A stretch of 64,000 nucleotides of DNA, taken from the NCBI RefSeq assembly GCF_900108105.1, contig NZ_FNUR01000011.1, forward strand, positions 85,906-149,905, given 5' to 3'. This stretch comes from Butyrivibrio sp. Su6. GTDB lineage: Bacteria > Bacillota > Clostridia > Lachnospirales > Lachnospiraceae. The notes beneath the pieces were generated by a model that had not been told where the DNA came from, searched no databases, and saw nothing but the letters and a program-made list of their open reading frames with translations. Position 1 is the stretch's first letter. Each line of letters begins with the position of its first letter. The translations under genes were made by a program, and so were the position numbers. This document shows positions 45,636-55,155 of the stretch, piece by piece.

Positions 45636-48600
45636 TCAAGATACCGATAAGACAAACGTCTTAATTTCAAATGGCTCAATCTCAAATGACAAAAGCTTAT
45701 TCTGAGCATCGTAGCTAAATCCATCATGTACTTCAGTCTTTCGCTCAAGAAGGTCACACTCAGCCACGTCTTTCGGACCAATATCAAAGGCAGTAAATAA
45801 GCTAGCCTTAACAGTATGCTTTTCACCGTATCCCTCAAACAATCTGATCACTATATCATTTGAGTTCTCAGCCATCTTAACTGCTTCAACGAATACGCCT
45901 CTTTCTTCGATGTCAATTACACCCTTGAGAGCTGCTGCCACTATGTCAGAAGGCTGACCGCTTAAAGAGCTCTTGATCTCAGGAATATAGAAGTGACTGT
46001 TCTCATTTAACATTCTAGCCTCCTCTATTACTCTGCCTTCTCTGTAATCGCCCTCATGAGGGAAAAGAGAATAGGTAAACTCATGCAGTCCCTGATCTGC
46101 GTTAGGGTTCGGGAATATTCCTGATTTAATAAGTGTAAGTCTCATAAGTTTTTCTTTTGCATCATAGCCGTACTTGCAGTCATTTAATACAGCGACGCCA
46201 AAAGAGCCGTCTTTATCAGAAATATCCATCCATTTATGGGCACAGCACTCAAACTTGGCTCTATCCCAGCTGTTTTCTCTCTTGAGGTTTCGTTTCAGAT
46301 TACCATACTGAGTCTCGCATGTGATCTGTTCTGAATCCACATCAACAGGAAATGCTGCCTTCAAAAGAGTCTGATGCTCATGCCAGTCAATTATTGTCTC
46401 AAAATCTATGCGCTTCGAATCTGCATAGAAATGGATATTCTGCTGAATTTCAGAGTTTCTGAATGGCCTCTTTATACTAATTACAACTTTTCCCGAGTTA
46501 TCAACACTGCTTACTGACAACTCGCTTAGATCAGTAACATCCCAGGAAACATTTTCAAAATCCGCATCGATATTCCAGCAGTCGTACTCTTTAGGCTTAT
46601 CTTCAAAGGCAATCAGTCTGTTCAAAGGACTTTGGTTTTTATCACGCAGTTCTTTTCCGCATTTTTTATCAAAAAGACTTTCTAATTCACCATTACTATC
46701 CACTACTGCTGTGTAGAATCTGGTATTTATCACAAGCTTTCCATTTGTATTTTCACAGGTAACGTCATTACTTACAGCTTTTTTCTCACCACAAGCAATA
46801 TCACCGGCTTCAGCATTATCCACATGACAGACAAACTTTGACAGATCAAGTTCCTTTACAGCTTCATCTATGATTATTTCTGCTCTTCTCTTTATGTCTG
46901 CGTAGTCCACATCGGAATCCTGATAAACTTCCTCAATTGAGGAACCCGGTAAAATATCGTGGAACTGATTGAGCATGATTTTCTTCCAGATATCCTTAAT
47001 TTCTTTTGCCGGATATGCACTCTTTCCCTGTAAAAATGCGCATACAGACAAAAGTTCAGCTTCTGCTAAGAGATACTCCGACCTTCTGTTATTCTTTTTG
47101 TTCTTTCCTATAGATGTGTAGGTTCCTCTGTGGTACTCAAGATAAAGCTCATCCTTCCAGGTAGGAACATCTTTTCCCAGAGTTTCCCTCAGAAGGTCCT
47201 CAAAGAACTGGCCAACCGATTCCTGCCTGGTCCTTGGAACTCCGGGAATGCCAAGTTCAAGTCTTCTACTCATCTCAAGCATTTCCCAGGTTGGACCGCC
47301 GCCTCCATCTCCATATCCATAGCAGTCAAGAACTATATCTGTAAGGTCTTTTTCCCTGAAGGCCTCCCATGCTCCCATTACCTGAGATGCATTCTGCCTT
47401 CCGTTGTAGGTATAGTTAAGGATTCTTCCATCCTTCCCTGCTTCCACAGCCTTGTCGTAATCACATGTTGTGATTATATAGGTAGGGATCACGCTGCCAT
47501 CGATACCTTCCCAGTTGAAAAGATCATGCGGCATCCTGTTGGTATCATTCCAGGCAACCTTTGTGGTCATAAAGGCCTTTATTCCGCTCTTTTTAAGGAT
47601 TTGTGGAAGAGCTGCGCTATAGCCAAACACATCAGGGAGCCACAAAACCTTGCTGTCTACACCAAATTCCTCTTCAAAATACTCTTTTCCATAGAGGATC
47701 TGCCTAACTAATGACTCACCTGAAGTCAGGTTACAGTCTGCCTCAAGCCACATTGCGCCTTCCGGTTCAAATCGGCCTTCCTTAACTTTCTCTTTTATTT
47801 CCTCAAAAAGCTCAGGCTCCTCTTCCTTCACAAACTCATACATCTGTGGAGTACTGGCCATGAAAAGATATTCCGGATACTTTTTCATAAGTTCCATAAC
47901 AGTTGAGTAGCTGCGAATGACCTTTTCTCTTGTCTGACGAATTCTCCACTTCCAGGCAACATCTATGTGAGTATGTCCAACACTTGCCACTGTAACCGGC
48001 AGATAATCTTTGCCATATAGGTTTTTCCTTAGGAAATCTGCGGCTTCTGCGAGTTTTCCACAATTGTTGGTAAGCGGATTTTTATTATCCACGTTTTCCA
48101 CGTCTATTAATCCACACGCTGTGGATAGTCCATCAAGTATGATTTTCACGGAGTTTTGCACATCCGTGGATATCTTTGTGGATAACTCATCGAGAATCTC
48201 ATCAGAGATTTCCACATTTTTATTCTGCTCTTCAAAGGCTCCTGCGGTTGTATCAAGCACAGATTCGCGCTTTGAGGAAGGAATCCCAAGCATGGCCTGC
48301 ATGGCTTCAAATGGGACTTTCAGGTCAAAATAGAGCTTCTGAACAGCCTCATTTCTAGCCGCAATTGTCATCTTCAGATAGTTCTCATTTTTATCAAGAT
48401 TTGAATAGGCATATATCCTGATATCCACAAGCCTATCTTTTCCACAAGCCCAATCTTCTTTATCAAAGATAGTAATGCTGTTGTGGTTTATATCCATTCC
48501 GCAGCGTCTTTTACCATTTATGTATACCAGCATCTGTGGATTGTTTGTATTCCAGATGTCTTCAGCCCCTGTGGATAAAAAGAACAGAACCCCCTTACCT

Positions 48601-48857
48601 CTATAAATCTCAGGTATTTCCACTGCCACGTGAAAGCAGTAATGCTTGTCCGGCTCTCCCCAAGAAGCTCCATGTTCAAATTTATCCCACCCGGAAACAT
48701 CCTCTAAAACAGTTTCCCTACTTCCATACGGAACGTCTTTTATCCTGATCCCATCTTCGGTCATCAGCTCATCTACTGGTCTGACATCTTCCCAAAGACT
48801 ATTCTCCAACATTTCTATTGTGTCTTTTATTTTGTTATAGTTTTCTGCTTTACCCAT
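45636..48857 (-). CDS. GH38 alpha-mannosidase
   Basis: The 1073-residue enzyme has the GH38 catalytic domain: HTHIDVAWKWRIRQTREK with zinc-binding His/Asp near residue 295, and MWLEADCNLTSGES with the likely nucleophile Asp374. LWLPDVFGYSAALPQIL is also characteristic. The middle domain and the C-terminal beta domains (from about 690) are as in bacterial cytoplasmic alpha-mannosidases. No signal peptide is seen, so it should act on imported mannosides. It is divergent from a GPH-type symporter gene, which is a plausible importer of its substrate. Confidence 0.95.
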   Translation of the reverse strand: MGKAENYNKIKDTIEMLENSLWEDVRPVDELMTEDGIRIKDVPYGSRETVLEDVSGWDKFEHGASWGEPDKHYCFHVAVEIPEIYRGKGVLFFLSTGAEDIWNTNNPQMLVYINGKRRCGMDINHNSITIFDKEDWACGKDRLVDIRIYAYSNLDKNENYLKMTIAARNEAVQKLYFDLKVPFEAMQAMLGIPSSKRESVLDTTAGAFEEQNKNVEISDEILDELSTKISTDVQNSVKIILDGLSTACGLIDVENVDNKNPLTNNCGKLAEAADFLRKNLYGKDYLPVTVASVGHTHIDVAWKWRIRQTREKVIRSYSTVMELMKKYPEYLFMASTPQMYEFVKEEEPELFEEIKEKVKEGRFEPEGAMWLEADCNLTSGESLVRQILYGKEYFEEEFGVDSKVLWLPDVFGYSAALPQILKKSGIKAFMTTKVAWNDTNRMPHDLFNWEGIDGSVIPTYIITTCDYDKAVEAGKDGRILNYTYNGRQNASQVMGAWEAFREKDLTDIVLDCYGYGDGGGGPTWEMLEMSRRLELGIPGVPRTRQESVGQFFEDLLRETLGKDVPTWKDELYLEYHRGTYTSIGKNKKNNRRSEYLLAEAELLSVCAFLQGKSAYPAKEIKDIWKKIMLNQFHDILPGSSIEEVYQDSDVDYADIKRRAEIIIDEAVKELDLSKFVCHVDNAEAGDIACGEKKAVSNDVTCENTNGKLVINTRFYTAVVDSNGELESLFDKKCGKELRDKNQSPLNRLIAFEDKPKEYDCWNIDADFENVSWDVTDLSELSVSSVDNSGKVVISIKRPFRNSEIQQNIHFYADSKRIDFETIIDWHEHQTLLKAAFPVDVDSEQITCETQYGNLKRNLKRENSWDRAKFECCAHKWMDISDKDGSFGVAVLNDCKYGYDAKEKLMRLTLIKSGIFPNPNADQGLHEFTYSLFPHEGDYREGRVIEEARMLNENSHFYIPEIKSSLSGQPSDIVAAALKGVIDIEERGVFVEAVKMAENSNDIVIRLFEGYGEKHTVKASLFTAFDIGPKDVAECDLLERKTEVHDGFSYDAQNKLLSFEIEPFEIKTFVLSVS

Positions 48858-49096
48858 TTTTCAACCCCTGTTTTAAGCAATGTTTATAATATTTAATGTA
48901 GCATACACGCTATTACTAATAAATACCTATAAATATTTGCATCACTGAAAAAGAATACAGTCCCATCTTTACCCTGTGCTCAATAATCGCCTCCACCCCT
49001 TACAATTTTACTTACTTTTTCTGCAATTAATATCTCACAATTGGAAACCAGTTTGCGTTATAATAGTTCCATAAACTTCGAAAGGACGCTTACATC

Positions 49097-50464
49097 ATGA
49101 AACAGCTAAAACCTATTACCAACAAACTTTTGTGGATCTTTGCATTGGGGCAGTTTGGATGGAGTCTTTTATCCGGAATCGTATCTAACTGGATGGTTTA
49201 CTACTACACCGGAAGCCCAGATGCTCAGAATCCAAACACAGGGCTCTTTGCATCAGGCATAACTCAGGAACCGATTCTTTTTAAATTAACATTATTTGGT
49301 CTTGTTCTTGCTGCGGGAAGAATATTTGACGCCATAACAGATCCTCTGATCGCAGGATGGTCCGACAGATGCTCCAACAAAAAAGGCCGTCGAATCCCAT
49401 TTTTACGCACAATGGCAATTCCATTTTCACTTTGCACAATTGGACTTTTTGCGCTTCCTCAGACATCAGTAATTGCAGCTAACGACGTTATCTTTTTTGC
49501 TCTGCTCATGGTCTTTTACCTCTTCATGACCATGTTCTGCACTCCATACAACGCTCTTATTGCAGAGCTTGGTGATACACAGCAGCACAGGATCAACGTT
49601 TCAACTTATATTTCATTTACTTTTATTGTTGGTCAGAGTATTTCCTTCCTGCTTCCAAACCTTGCAGGTGCACTTACCGGGGTAGCCGGACAAAAAGGTG
49701 CTATTCGCCTGTCAGTTGCTATCATGTCTGCAATTGCATGTATCGCAATGCTCATCCCTGCATTTTATATTAATGAAAAAGACTATATCGACAGTACGCC
49801 AAGTGATACCAAGCCATTTAAATCTCTTGCCCAGACCTTTTCAAATGTTCAGTTCCGCCACTTCGTATATAGTGATGTTATCTATTTCTTTGCGCTGACT
49901 CTTTTCCAGACAGGTCTTGCCTTCTACGAGACCAAGCTTATGGAGATTGAGGATACCTGGACCTTTGTTTTAACTGCTACAATGACAGCCATCAGCGTTA
50001 TGCTCTATCCTCTGGTAAACCTTCTTGCCAAGAAGATTGGTAAAAAGACACTTATTATCATTGGATTTTTCGCATACTGCTGCGTTTTTGCTATCACAGT
50101 ATTCTGCGGAAAAGGTCTTCATTGGGGATTCATCATCGCTGTAACAGCAGCTATCCCTATGGCCATCCTCGGTATTCTTCCTCAGGCCTGCGTTGCGGAT
50201 GTTGCTGAGCTTACAAGACTTGAAACAGGTGAAGACAGAAGCGGCATGTTCTTTGCAGCAAGAACTTTTGCCTTTAAGATGGGACAGGCGCTTGCAATGG
50301 TCATCTTCACATCAGTTACTGTTTCACAGACCAAACAGAGTTACCGTTTGACAGCACTTGTTGCATTTATCTGCTGCTTTATCGGAGCCTGCATCTTCTT
50401 TACTTTTAATGAAAAACAAATCCTTGGAAAGATAAAAGAACTAAAAGGAAGCGATGAGATCTGA
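49097..50464 (+). CDS. GPH-family sugar:cation symporter (MFS)
   Basis: The 455-residue protein has about 12 predicted membrane helices and family motifs: DAITDPLIAGWSDRCSNKKGRRIPF after helix 2 and GQSISFLLPNL. This is the glycoside-pentoside-hexuronide:cation symporter group (MelB-like), which takes up glycosides with Na+ or H+. An AAAGGA site precedes the ATG. A TATAAT box is present near 49055, but no matching -35 at normal spacing. The divergent GH38 gene suggests mannosides as substrate. Confidence 0.92.
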   Translation: MKQLKPITNKLLWIFALGQFGWSLLSGIVSNWMVYYYTGSPDAQNPNTGLFASGITQEPILFKLTLFGLVLAAGRIFDAITDPLIAGWSDRCSNKKGRRIPFLRTMAIPFSLCTIGLFALPQTSVIAANDVIFFALLMVFYLFMTMFCTPYNALIAELGDTQQHRINVSTYISFTFIVGQSISFLLPNLAGALTGVAGQKGAIRLSVAIMSAIACIAMLIPAFYINEKDYIDSTPSDTKPFKSLAQTFSNVQFRHFVYSDVIYFFALTLFQTGLAFYETKLMEIEDTWTFVLTATMTAISVMLYPLVNLLAKKIGKKTLIIIGFFAYCCVFAITVFCGKGLHWGFIIAVTAAIPMAILGILPQACVADVAELTRLETGEDRSGMFFAARTFAFKMGQALAMVIFTSVTVSQTKQSYRLTALVAFICCFIGACIFFTFNEKQILGKIKELKGSDEI

Positions 50465-50519
50465 TAAAATCAGTTGAGAATTTATAAAAAAAAAAAATCA
50501 AGCGAAATATTTCTAACTG

Positions 50520-50554
50520 AAAAAGCTGCTCAGTAGAACACTGAGCAGCTTTTT
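50520..50554. terminator. Bidirectional terminator between symporter and flavoprotein genes
   Basis: AAAAAGCTGCTCAGT (50520-50534) and ACTGAGCAGCTTTTT (50540-50554) form a perfect 15-bp stem with a five-base loop. Both strands carry T-runs, serving the two convergent genes. Confidence 0.92.
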
Positions 50555-50573
50555 CACGTTATGAGGAGTTTAT

Positions 50574-50966
50574 TTAGAACTTAACAACTTCAGGCTCGCT
50601 AGTAAATGAGCTGAATGTTGCAGTTGCATTCTTGATATAGAATACTTCTGTGTTTCCATCATCAGCTTTGTACATGTTCTGAAGTGATGGATAAGCATCA
50701 AGCATGGACTGACGAGCTTCCACTCTGTCATCCTCTACGAGCTCACCTGCTACGCGCAGCCACTGTCCACCCTTGAAAGCACAAATCTCAACCTTAGGAT
50801 TAGCATGGATCTGCTTTGACACATCCTTTACTTTTCCTGTCTGAATATAGAGCTTGCCTTCAAAAATGTGAGCTGTTCCAAAAGGTCTTACTCTTGGCTG
50901 ATCACCATCTACAGTAGCAAGATAATATGTTCCTGCATCTTTAAGAAACTGTGCAACTCTCTCCAT
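50574..50966 (-). CDS. Pyridoxamine 5'-phosphate oxidase-like flavin-binding protein
   Basis: The 130-residue protein has the split-barrel FMN-binding pattern of small PNPOx-like proteins: YYLATVDGDQPRVRPFGTAHIFEGKLYIQT, then VEICAFKGGQWLRVAGELVEDD. Such proteins bind FMN or F420 and are thought to reduce small molecules; true pyridoxamine phosphate oxidase is longer. The gene has a GGAG site and stands alone. Confidence 0.85.
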   Translation of the reverse strand: MERVAQFLKDAGTYYLATVDGDQPRVRPFGTAHIFEGKLYIQTGKVKDVSKQIHANPKVEICAFKGGQWLRVAGELVEDDRVEARQSMLDAYPSLQNMYKADDGNTEVFYIKNATATFSSFTSEPEVVKF

Positions 50967-51061
50967 CTTTTCATCTCCTTTATATTAATTGTAGCAATCA
51001 TGGTTACGTTTTATATAATTATATTGCGCGCAATCTCGAAAGACAACACCTTATTTTCTCA

Positions 51062-51784
51062 TTAACCAAGTATAGTTTTTAACTGGTCCTTGATAAATAC
51101 TGGAATCTGCTCTGCAAGCTCATCCCAAGGCATGTAGTCTGTTTCCGGAATTGAAACTTCCTCAAATTCCATCGACGGCTCAAAAGAAAAATGATCTCTT
51201 ATATACTTAACAACCTTCTCATTTTCCTCATCAGTTATTTGGATATCCTTCAGGTATCTTTCCGGCGCGTCCAGTCCATGAATACCCGCAAGCCTACCAC
51301 AGCTTTCAAAAAGCTCCGTATACAGATACATCACCTTTGGACTGCAGAGCATCGCATGCTTCCCCGGCTGGGAGTACATTATCAGCCTGCTGCCCTTTGG
51401 ATAAACTATCTCAGCGCTTTTCCCTCGCTTTACTATAAGCTCTTCATTAAGCTCATTCTTTTTATGGAAGGATGTGAGGTCAGGGACAATGGCATTTAAA
51501 AATCTTCCATGATAGCTTCCCTCTGCACCTACGATATTCTCTACCTTATCCACGTAAATCCAGATATGTTCAAGGTCATATAAGTGCTGAATATCATAGT
51601 CAAGGTAATATGCATACTCGATCACTTTGACCGTCCCTTTATAATTTTCAAAATCAAAGTTCCTGTTAAAAGACTTGCTATTTGCCCCATTTTCATTATA
51701 TATTTCATAGCCCACCTTCTTTATCTTTATTGGTTCTTTAATATCCATAAAGATAATCGGTGCATAATCTAAAAAAGTACTCAT
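51062..51784 (-). CDS. Conserved protein of unknown function
   Basis: I do not recognise this 240-residue cytoplasmic protein. Visible features are DYDIQHLYDLEHIWIYVDK, GSYHGRFLNAIVPDLTSF and GSRLIMYSQPGKHAMLCSP. The His, Tyr and Asp/Glu content of these segments suggests a possible metal or carbohydrate site, but no catalytic motif is proven. The C-terminal 60 residues are acidic. The ribosome site is GAGATGAG. It stands behind structured element B and the pckA terminator, so it has its own promoter. Confidence 0.7.
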   Translation of the reverse strand: MSTFLDYAPIIFMDIKEPIKIKKVGYEIYNENGANSKSFNRNFDFENYKGTVKVIEYAYYLDYDIQHLYDLEHIWIYVDKVENIVGAEGSYHGRFLNAIVPDLTSFHKKNELNEELIVKRGKSAEIVYPKGSRLIMYSQPGKHAMLCSPKVMYLYTELFESCGRLAGIHGLDAPERYLKDIQITDEENEKVVKYIRDHFSFEPSMEFEEVSIPETDYMPWDELAEQIPVFIKDQLKTILG

Positions 51785-51831
51785 CTTCTCATCTCTCTTC
51801 TTCGCTTTTCATCTATCTGTCCGCAAAATAG

Positions 51832-51999
51832 TTTTAGAAGTTTATTTGGAGCGATTTATTTTGAGCAGATGATACATAGAAAAGAATTAACCCACCATGA
51901 CTTATGCTTTAAACAATCGTTTAATAAGTCATGGTGGGTTTAATTATTTTCGTTATGTATCACTGGGAAAAATCCCGAGCGACAAATAAACTTCTAAAA
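51832..51999 (-). other. Structured 3'-UTR element behind pckA (copy B)
   Basis: The outer stem pairs TTTTAGAAGTTTATTTG (51832-51848) with its perfect 17-bp complement (51983-51999), whose edge is 19 nt behind the pckA stop. Inside, on the minus strand, are CTCGGGATTTTTCCCA on the 5' side and TGCTCAAAATAAATCGCTC on the 3' side, close to the sequences in copy A. The second stem is TGATACATA/TATGTATCA, then comes the terminator. The outer stem sequence is unrelated to copy A. Confidence 0.75.
51887..51942 (-). terminator. Intrinsic terminator of pckA
   Basis: ACCCACCATGACTTAT (51890-51905) pairs perfectly with ATAAGTCATGGTGGGT (51924-51939). On the minus strand TTAATTCTTTTC follows. It is the tip of structured element B. 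Confidence 0.88.
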
Positions 52000-52018
52000 T
52001 CTATTTTCAGTCAATGAA

Positions 52019-53632
52019 TCAAAGCTGAGGACCAGCTGATACAAGTGCCTTACCAGCTTCGTTGCCTGTGTACTTAACGAAGTTCTTCTGGAATCTTGCA
52101 GCAAGATCCTTTGCCTTCTCTTCCCACTCAGAAGCGTTAGCATATGTATCTCTAGGATCAAGGATAGCTGGATCAACTCCTGGAAGAGATGTAGGTACTT
52201 CGAAATCGAAGTAAGGAATCTTCTTTGTCTCAGCCTTAAGAACGTCTCCGCTAAGGATTGCATCGATGATTCCACGAGTATCCTTAATAGAAATTCTCTT
52301 GCCTGTTCCGTTCCAACCTGTGTTTACAAGGTAAGCCTTAGCTCCTGACTTCTGCATCTTCTTAACAAGTTCCTGAGCGTACTTTGTAGGATGAAGCTCA
52401 AGGAATGCCTGTCCGAAGCAAGCTGAGAATGTAGGTGTAGGCTCTGTGATTCCTCTCTCTGTTCCAGCAAGCTTAGCTGTGAAGCCTGAAAGGAAGTAGT
52501 ACTGTGTCTGCTCAGGTGTAAGGATTGATACTGGAGGAAGTACTCCGAAAGCATCTGCTGAAAGGAAGATTACGTTATCAGCATCAGGACCAGCTGAAAC
52601 CTTATTTACCTTCTGAGCGATCTTATCGATGAAGTCGATAGGATATGATACACGAGTATTCTCTGTAACGCTCTTATCATCAAAATCAATCTTGCCGTTA
52701 GCATCTACTGTTACGTTCTCAAGAAGAGCATTTCTCTTGATTGCATTGTAGATATCAGGCTCAGACTCTTTATCAAGACCGATAACCTTAGCATAGCAAC
52801 CACCTTCAAGGTTGAATACACCGTTGTCATCCCAGCCGTGCTCGTCATCACCGATGAGGAGTCTCTTAGGATCTGTTGAAAGTGTTGTCTTACCTGTTCC
52901 TGAAAGTCCGAAGAAGATTGCTGTGTGCTTTCCATCCATATCTGTGTTAGCTGAGCAGTGCATAGAAGCGATGCCCTGAAGTGGAAGGAAGTAGTTCTGC
53001 ATTGAGAACAGACCCTTCTTCATCTCTCCGCCGTACCAAGTGTTAAGGATAACCTGCTCTTTGCTTGTTACGTTGAAAAGAACTGCTGTCTCAGAGTTAA
53101 GTCCGAGTTCCTTATAGTTCTCAACCTTAGCCTTAGAAGCGTTGTAAACAACGAAATCAGGCTTGAAGTTTGCCTGCTCTTCTTCTGTAGGACGGATGAA
53201 CATGTTCTTTACAAAGTGTGCCTGCCAAGCTACTTCCATGATGAAACGAACAGCAAGACGTGTTCCTTCATTAGCTCCGCAGAAACCATCTACTACATAA
53301 AGCTTCTTGTTTGAAAGCTCTTCTACAGCGAGCTTTTTGCAAGCGTCCCAAGCTGCCTGAGATGCTCTGTGGTTATCGTTAGGATATTCCTCAGATGTCC
53401 ACCATACTGTGTCCTTAGACTTCTCATCTTCTACAATGAACTTATCTTTTGGAGAACGGCCTGTATAAATACCTGTCATTACGTTTACAGCGCCAAGCTC
53501 TGTTTCCTGACCCTTGTCAAAGCCCTCAAGGCTAGGATCTGTCTCATCAGCAAAAAGCTGCTCGTATGATGGATTGTAAACGACTTCTTTTACTCCTGTG
53601 ATGCCATACTGGCTTAAATCGATGTTTGCCAT
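52019..53632 (-). CDS. pckA: Phosphoenolpyruvate carboxykinase (ATP)
   Basis: This enzyme interconverts oxaloacetate and PEP with ATP/ADP; in rumen and gut anaerobes it often runs toward oxaloacetate. [13 protein letters not shown] is the ATP-form P-loop and [24 protein letters not shown] the metal-binding region. [13 protein letters not shown] is further diagnostic. An upstream in-frame ATG exists, but [10 protein letters not shown] at 53632 has an AAGAGGA site and matches family starts, giving 537 residues. It is monocistronic, with structured element B as its 3' end. Confidence 0.97.
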   Translation of the reverse strand: MANIDLSQYGITGVKEVVYNPSYEQLFADETDPSLEGFDKGQETELGAVNVMTGIYTGRSPKDKFIVEDEKSKDTVWWTSEEYPNDNHRASQAAWDACKKLAVEELSNKKLYVVDGFCGANEGTRLAVRFIMEVAWQAHFVKNMFIRPTEEEQANFKPDFVVYNASKAKVENYKELGLNSETAVLFNVTSKEQVILNTWYGGEMKKGLFSMQNYFLPLQGIASMHCSANTDMDGKHTAIFFGLSGTGKTTLSTDPKRLLIGDDEHGWDDNGVFNLEGGCYAKVIGLDKESEPDIYNAIKRNALLENVTVDANGKIDFDDKSVTENTRVSYPIDFIDKIAQKVNKVSAGPDADNVIFLSADAFGVLPPVSILTPEQTQYYFLSGFTAKLAGTERGITEPTPTFSACFGQAFLELHPTKYAQELVKKMQKSGAKAYLVNTGWNGTGKRISIKDTRGIIDAILSGDVLKAETKKIPYFDFEVPTSLPGVDPAILDPRDTYANASEWEEKAKDLAARFQKNFVKYTGNEAGKALVSAGPQL

Positions 53633-53799
53633 TTTGCTATCCTCTTTTCTTATAATAATTGTTTTTACGGACAAATTAATAAAATAATCTGATAACCCGT
53701 AGTTGCACATAGTAAATATCGGAAAATTACGCCCGATACTACTTTTATACTACAAAGTCAAAGTTTTAACAAGTTTTTTAATGCAAAATATCTATAAAA

Positions 53800-55110
53800 T
53801 TACTGTAAATAATTGTCAATTTCAAAGCACAATACGGTATGTGGTTTAAGCTTAAACTTCTCGCCATTTGACAGCTCTTTTGCCACATTGGTCCACATCT
53901 CTACAGCCTGATATCTCTTCCTTGGAGAAAGACCTATATCCTTAAGCTTTAATTTGACTTTCTTCTCTTCCTCGCTGATGTTGAAAAGAGCAAGATAAAG
54001 CTTCCCGTCCTTTGTTACGCTTCTCCAAATGACAAAGTCGTCTTTTCTCAAGATCTGTCTGGCTTTTCTGCCATTCTTATGCATGTTCATGATTCTCTCG
54101 TTAGTGAGAAGGCTGTTGGTAAACTCATCGTTATCCCTAAGCTCTCCGCCAAACATAAGTGGTGATCTGAATATGCACCAAAGAGTCATAAGTATCTTTT
54201 GCTCATCGTGTGAGAAGTGGGTATAATGCCCCTTTTCACTGCCTTCCTGATTGCAAACACATACGTGTCCTAGCGGAAGCATATCGCAATCCGGCCAGTG
54301 GTCCTTGCAGCCAACGCCCTGCCATGCATAGCATCTTTCAAACATTCCGTAGAGGTGTTCCCACTTATCCCAGAAATCGTCTGTCATGCGCCACATATTT
54401 GCATTTGCTAAAAGAAAATCCTTCTCCTCTACTTTAGCAGGTCCCGGTGACAGGCTGAGAACTATGTCTCTGCCGCAATTTGCTATAGCATTTTTAATAA
54501 GTTCAATTTCGGATAAAACTGCACCAGGAGCCTCTGGAGCATAATTTACTCTTGCTATGTCATCTACTTTTACATAGTCAATGCCCCATTCTGCATACAT
54601 TTTAAAAATAGAGTTGTAGTACTCCTGCGCGCCATTAGCTTTTGCATCAACACCGTACATATCTGTATTCCACATGCAAACGCTTGAATCATGCGCAATA
54701 TCTCTTGCAGTCGCATCTGTCCCCAAAAGCTTTGTATTTCTGTGAACAGCCTGCCTTGGTATACCTCTCATAATGTGTATACCAAACTTAAGGCCCATAT
54801 CATGGATCTGATCCGCGATCGGCTTAAATCCTTTACCATCCTTAGCTGACGGAAATCTGTTCACAGCAGGAACAAGCCTTGAATACTCATCCATTTCAAG
54901 TTCTGTGAATTTGTGATACCAGTGAGAATCTGCTGTTGGTTCATACCACTGAATATCGCAGATAACGTACTCCCAGCCATAGTCCTTAAGGTGCTCCGCC
55001 ATATATCTGGCGTTACCCAAAAGCTGCTCTTCATTTACGCTGGCACCATAGCAATCCCAGCTGTTCCACCCCATTGGTGGTCTTTTTGCTACATAATGCT
55101 TCTCTCCCAT
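53800..55110 (-). CDS. GH27-family glycosidase (alpha-galactosidase-like)
   Basis: The N-terminus PPMGWNSWDCYG is the classic GH27 signature. The nucleophile is Asp183 (YVKVDD) and the acid/base probably Asp245 (RMTDDFWD). The 436 residues include a TIM barrel and a C-terminal beta-sandwich. An insertion between residues 115 and 155 (GIPRQAVHRNTKLLGT...) differs from typical alpha-galactosidases and occurs in GH27 subgroups of other specificity, such as beta-L-arabinopyranosidases, so the exact sugar is open. No signal peptide is present. AGGAGG precedes the ATG; the gene appears to be a single unit. Confidence 0.88.
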   Translation of the reverse strand: MGEKHYVAKRPPMGWNSWDCYGASVNEEQLLGNARYMAEHLKDYGWEYVICDIQWYEPTADSHWYHKFTELEMDEYSRLVPAVNRFPSAKDGKGFKPIADQIHDMGLKFGIHIMRGIPRQAVHRNTKLLGTDATARDIAHDSSVCMWNTDMYGVDAKANGAQEYYNSIFKMYAEWGIDYVKVDDIARVNYAPEAPGAVLSEIELIKNAIANCGRDIVLSLSPGPAKVEEKDFLLANANMWRMTDDFWDKWEHLYGMFERCYAWQGVGCKDHWPDCDMLPLGHVCVCNQEGSEKGHYTHFSHDEQKILMTLWCIFRSPLMFGGELRDNDEFTNSLLTNERIMNMHKNGRKARQILRKDDFVIWRSVTKDGKLYLALFNISEEEKKVKLKLKDIGLSPRKRYQAVEMWTNVAKELSNGEKFKLKPHTVLCFEIDNYLQ

Positions 55111-55155
55111 ATAACCTCCTGATGCCTGACATTACATATTTTAATTATTTATACC

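Noticed and set aside
45575..45838. 87-residue frame at the 3' end of the GH38 gene
   Set aside because: It overlaps the mannosidase C-terminus in another frame, with composition typical of a shadow and no ribosome site.
47130..47711. 193-residue plus-strand frame inside the GH38 gene
   Set aside because: It is antisense to a well-supported catalytic domain and has no start context or recognisable motif.
48899..48991. A third copy of the 3'-UTR element near TGCTCAATAATCGCC (48978)
   Set aside because: Only a partial match to the 3' loop strand; no outer stem, second stem or terminator accompanies it.
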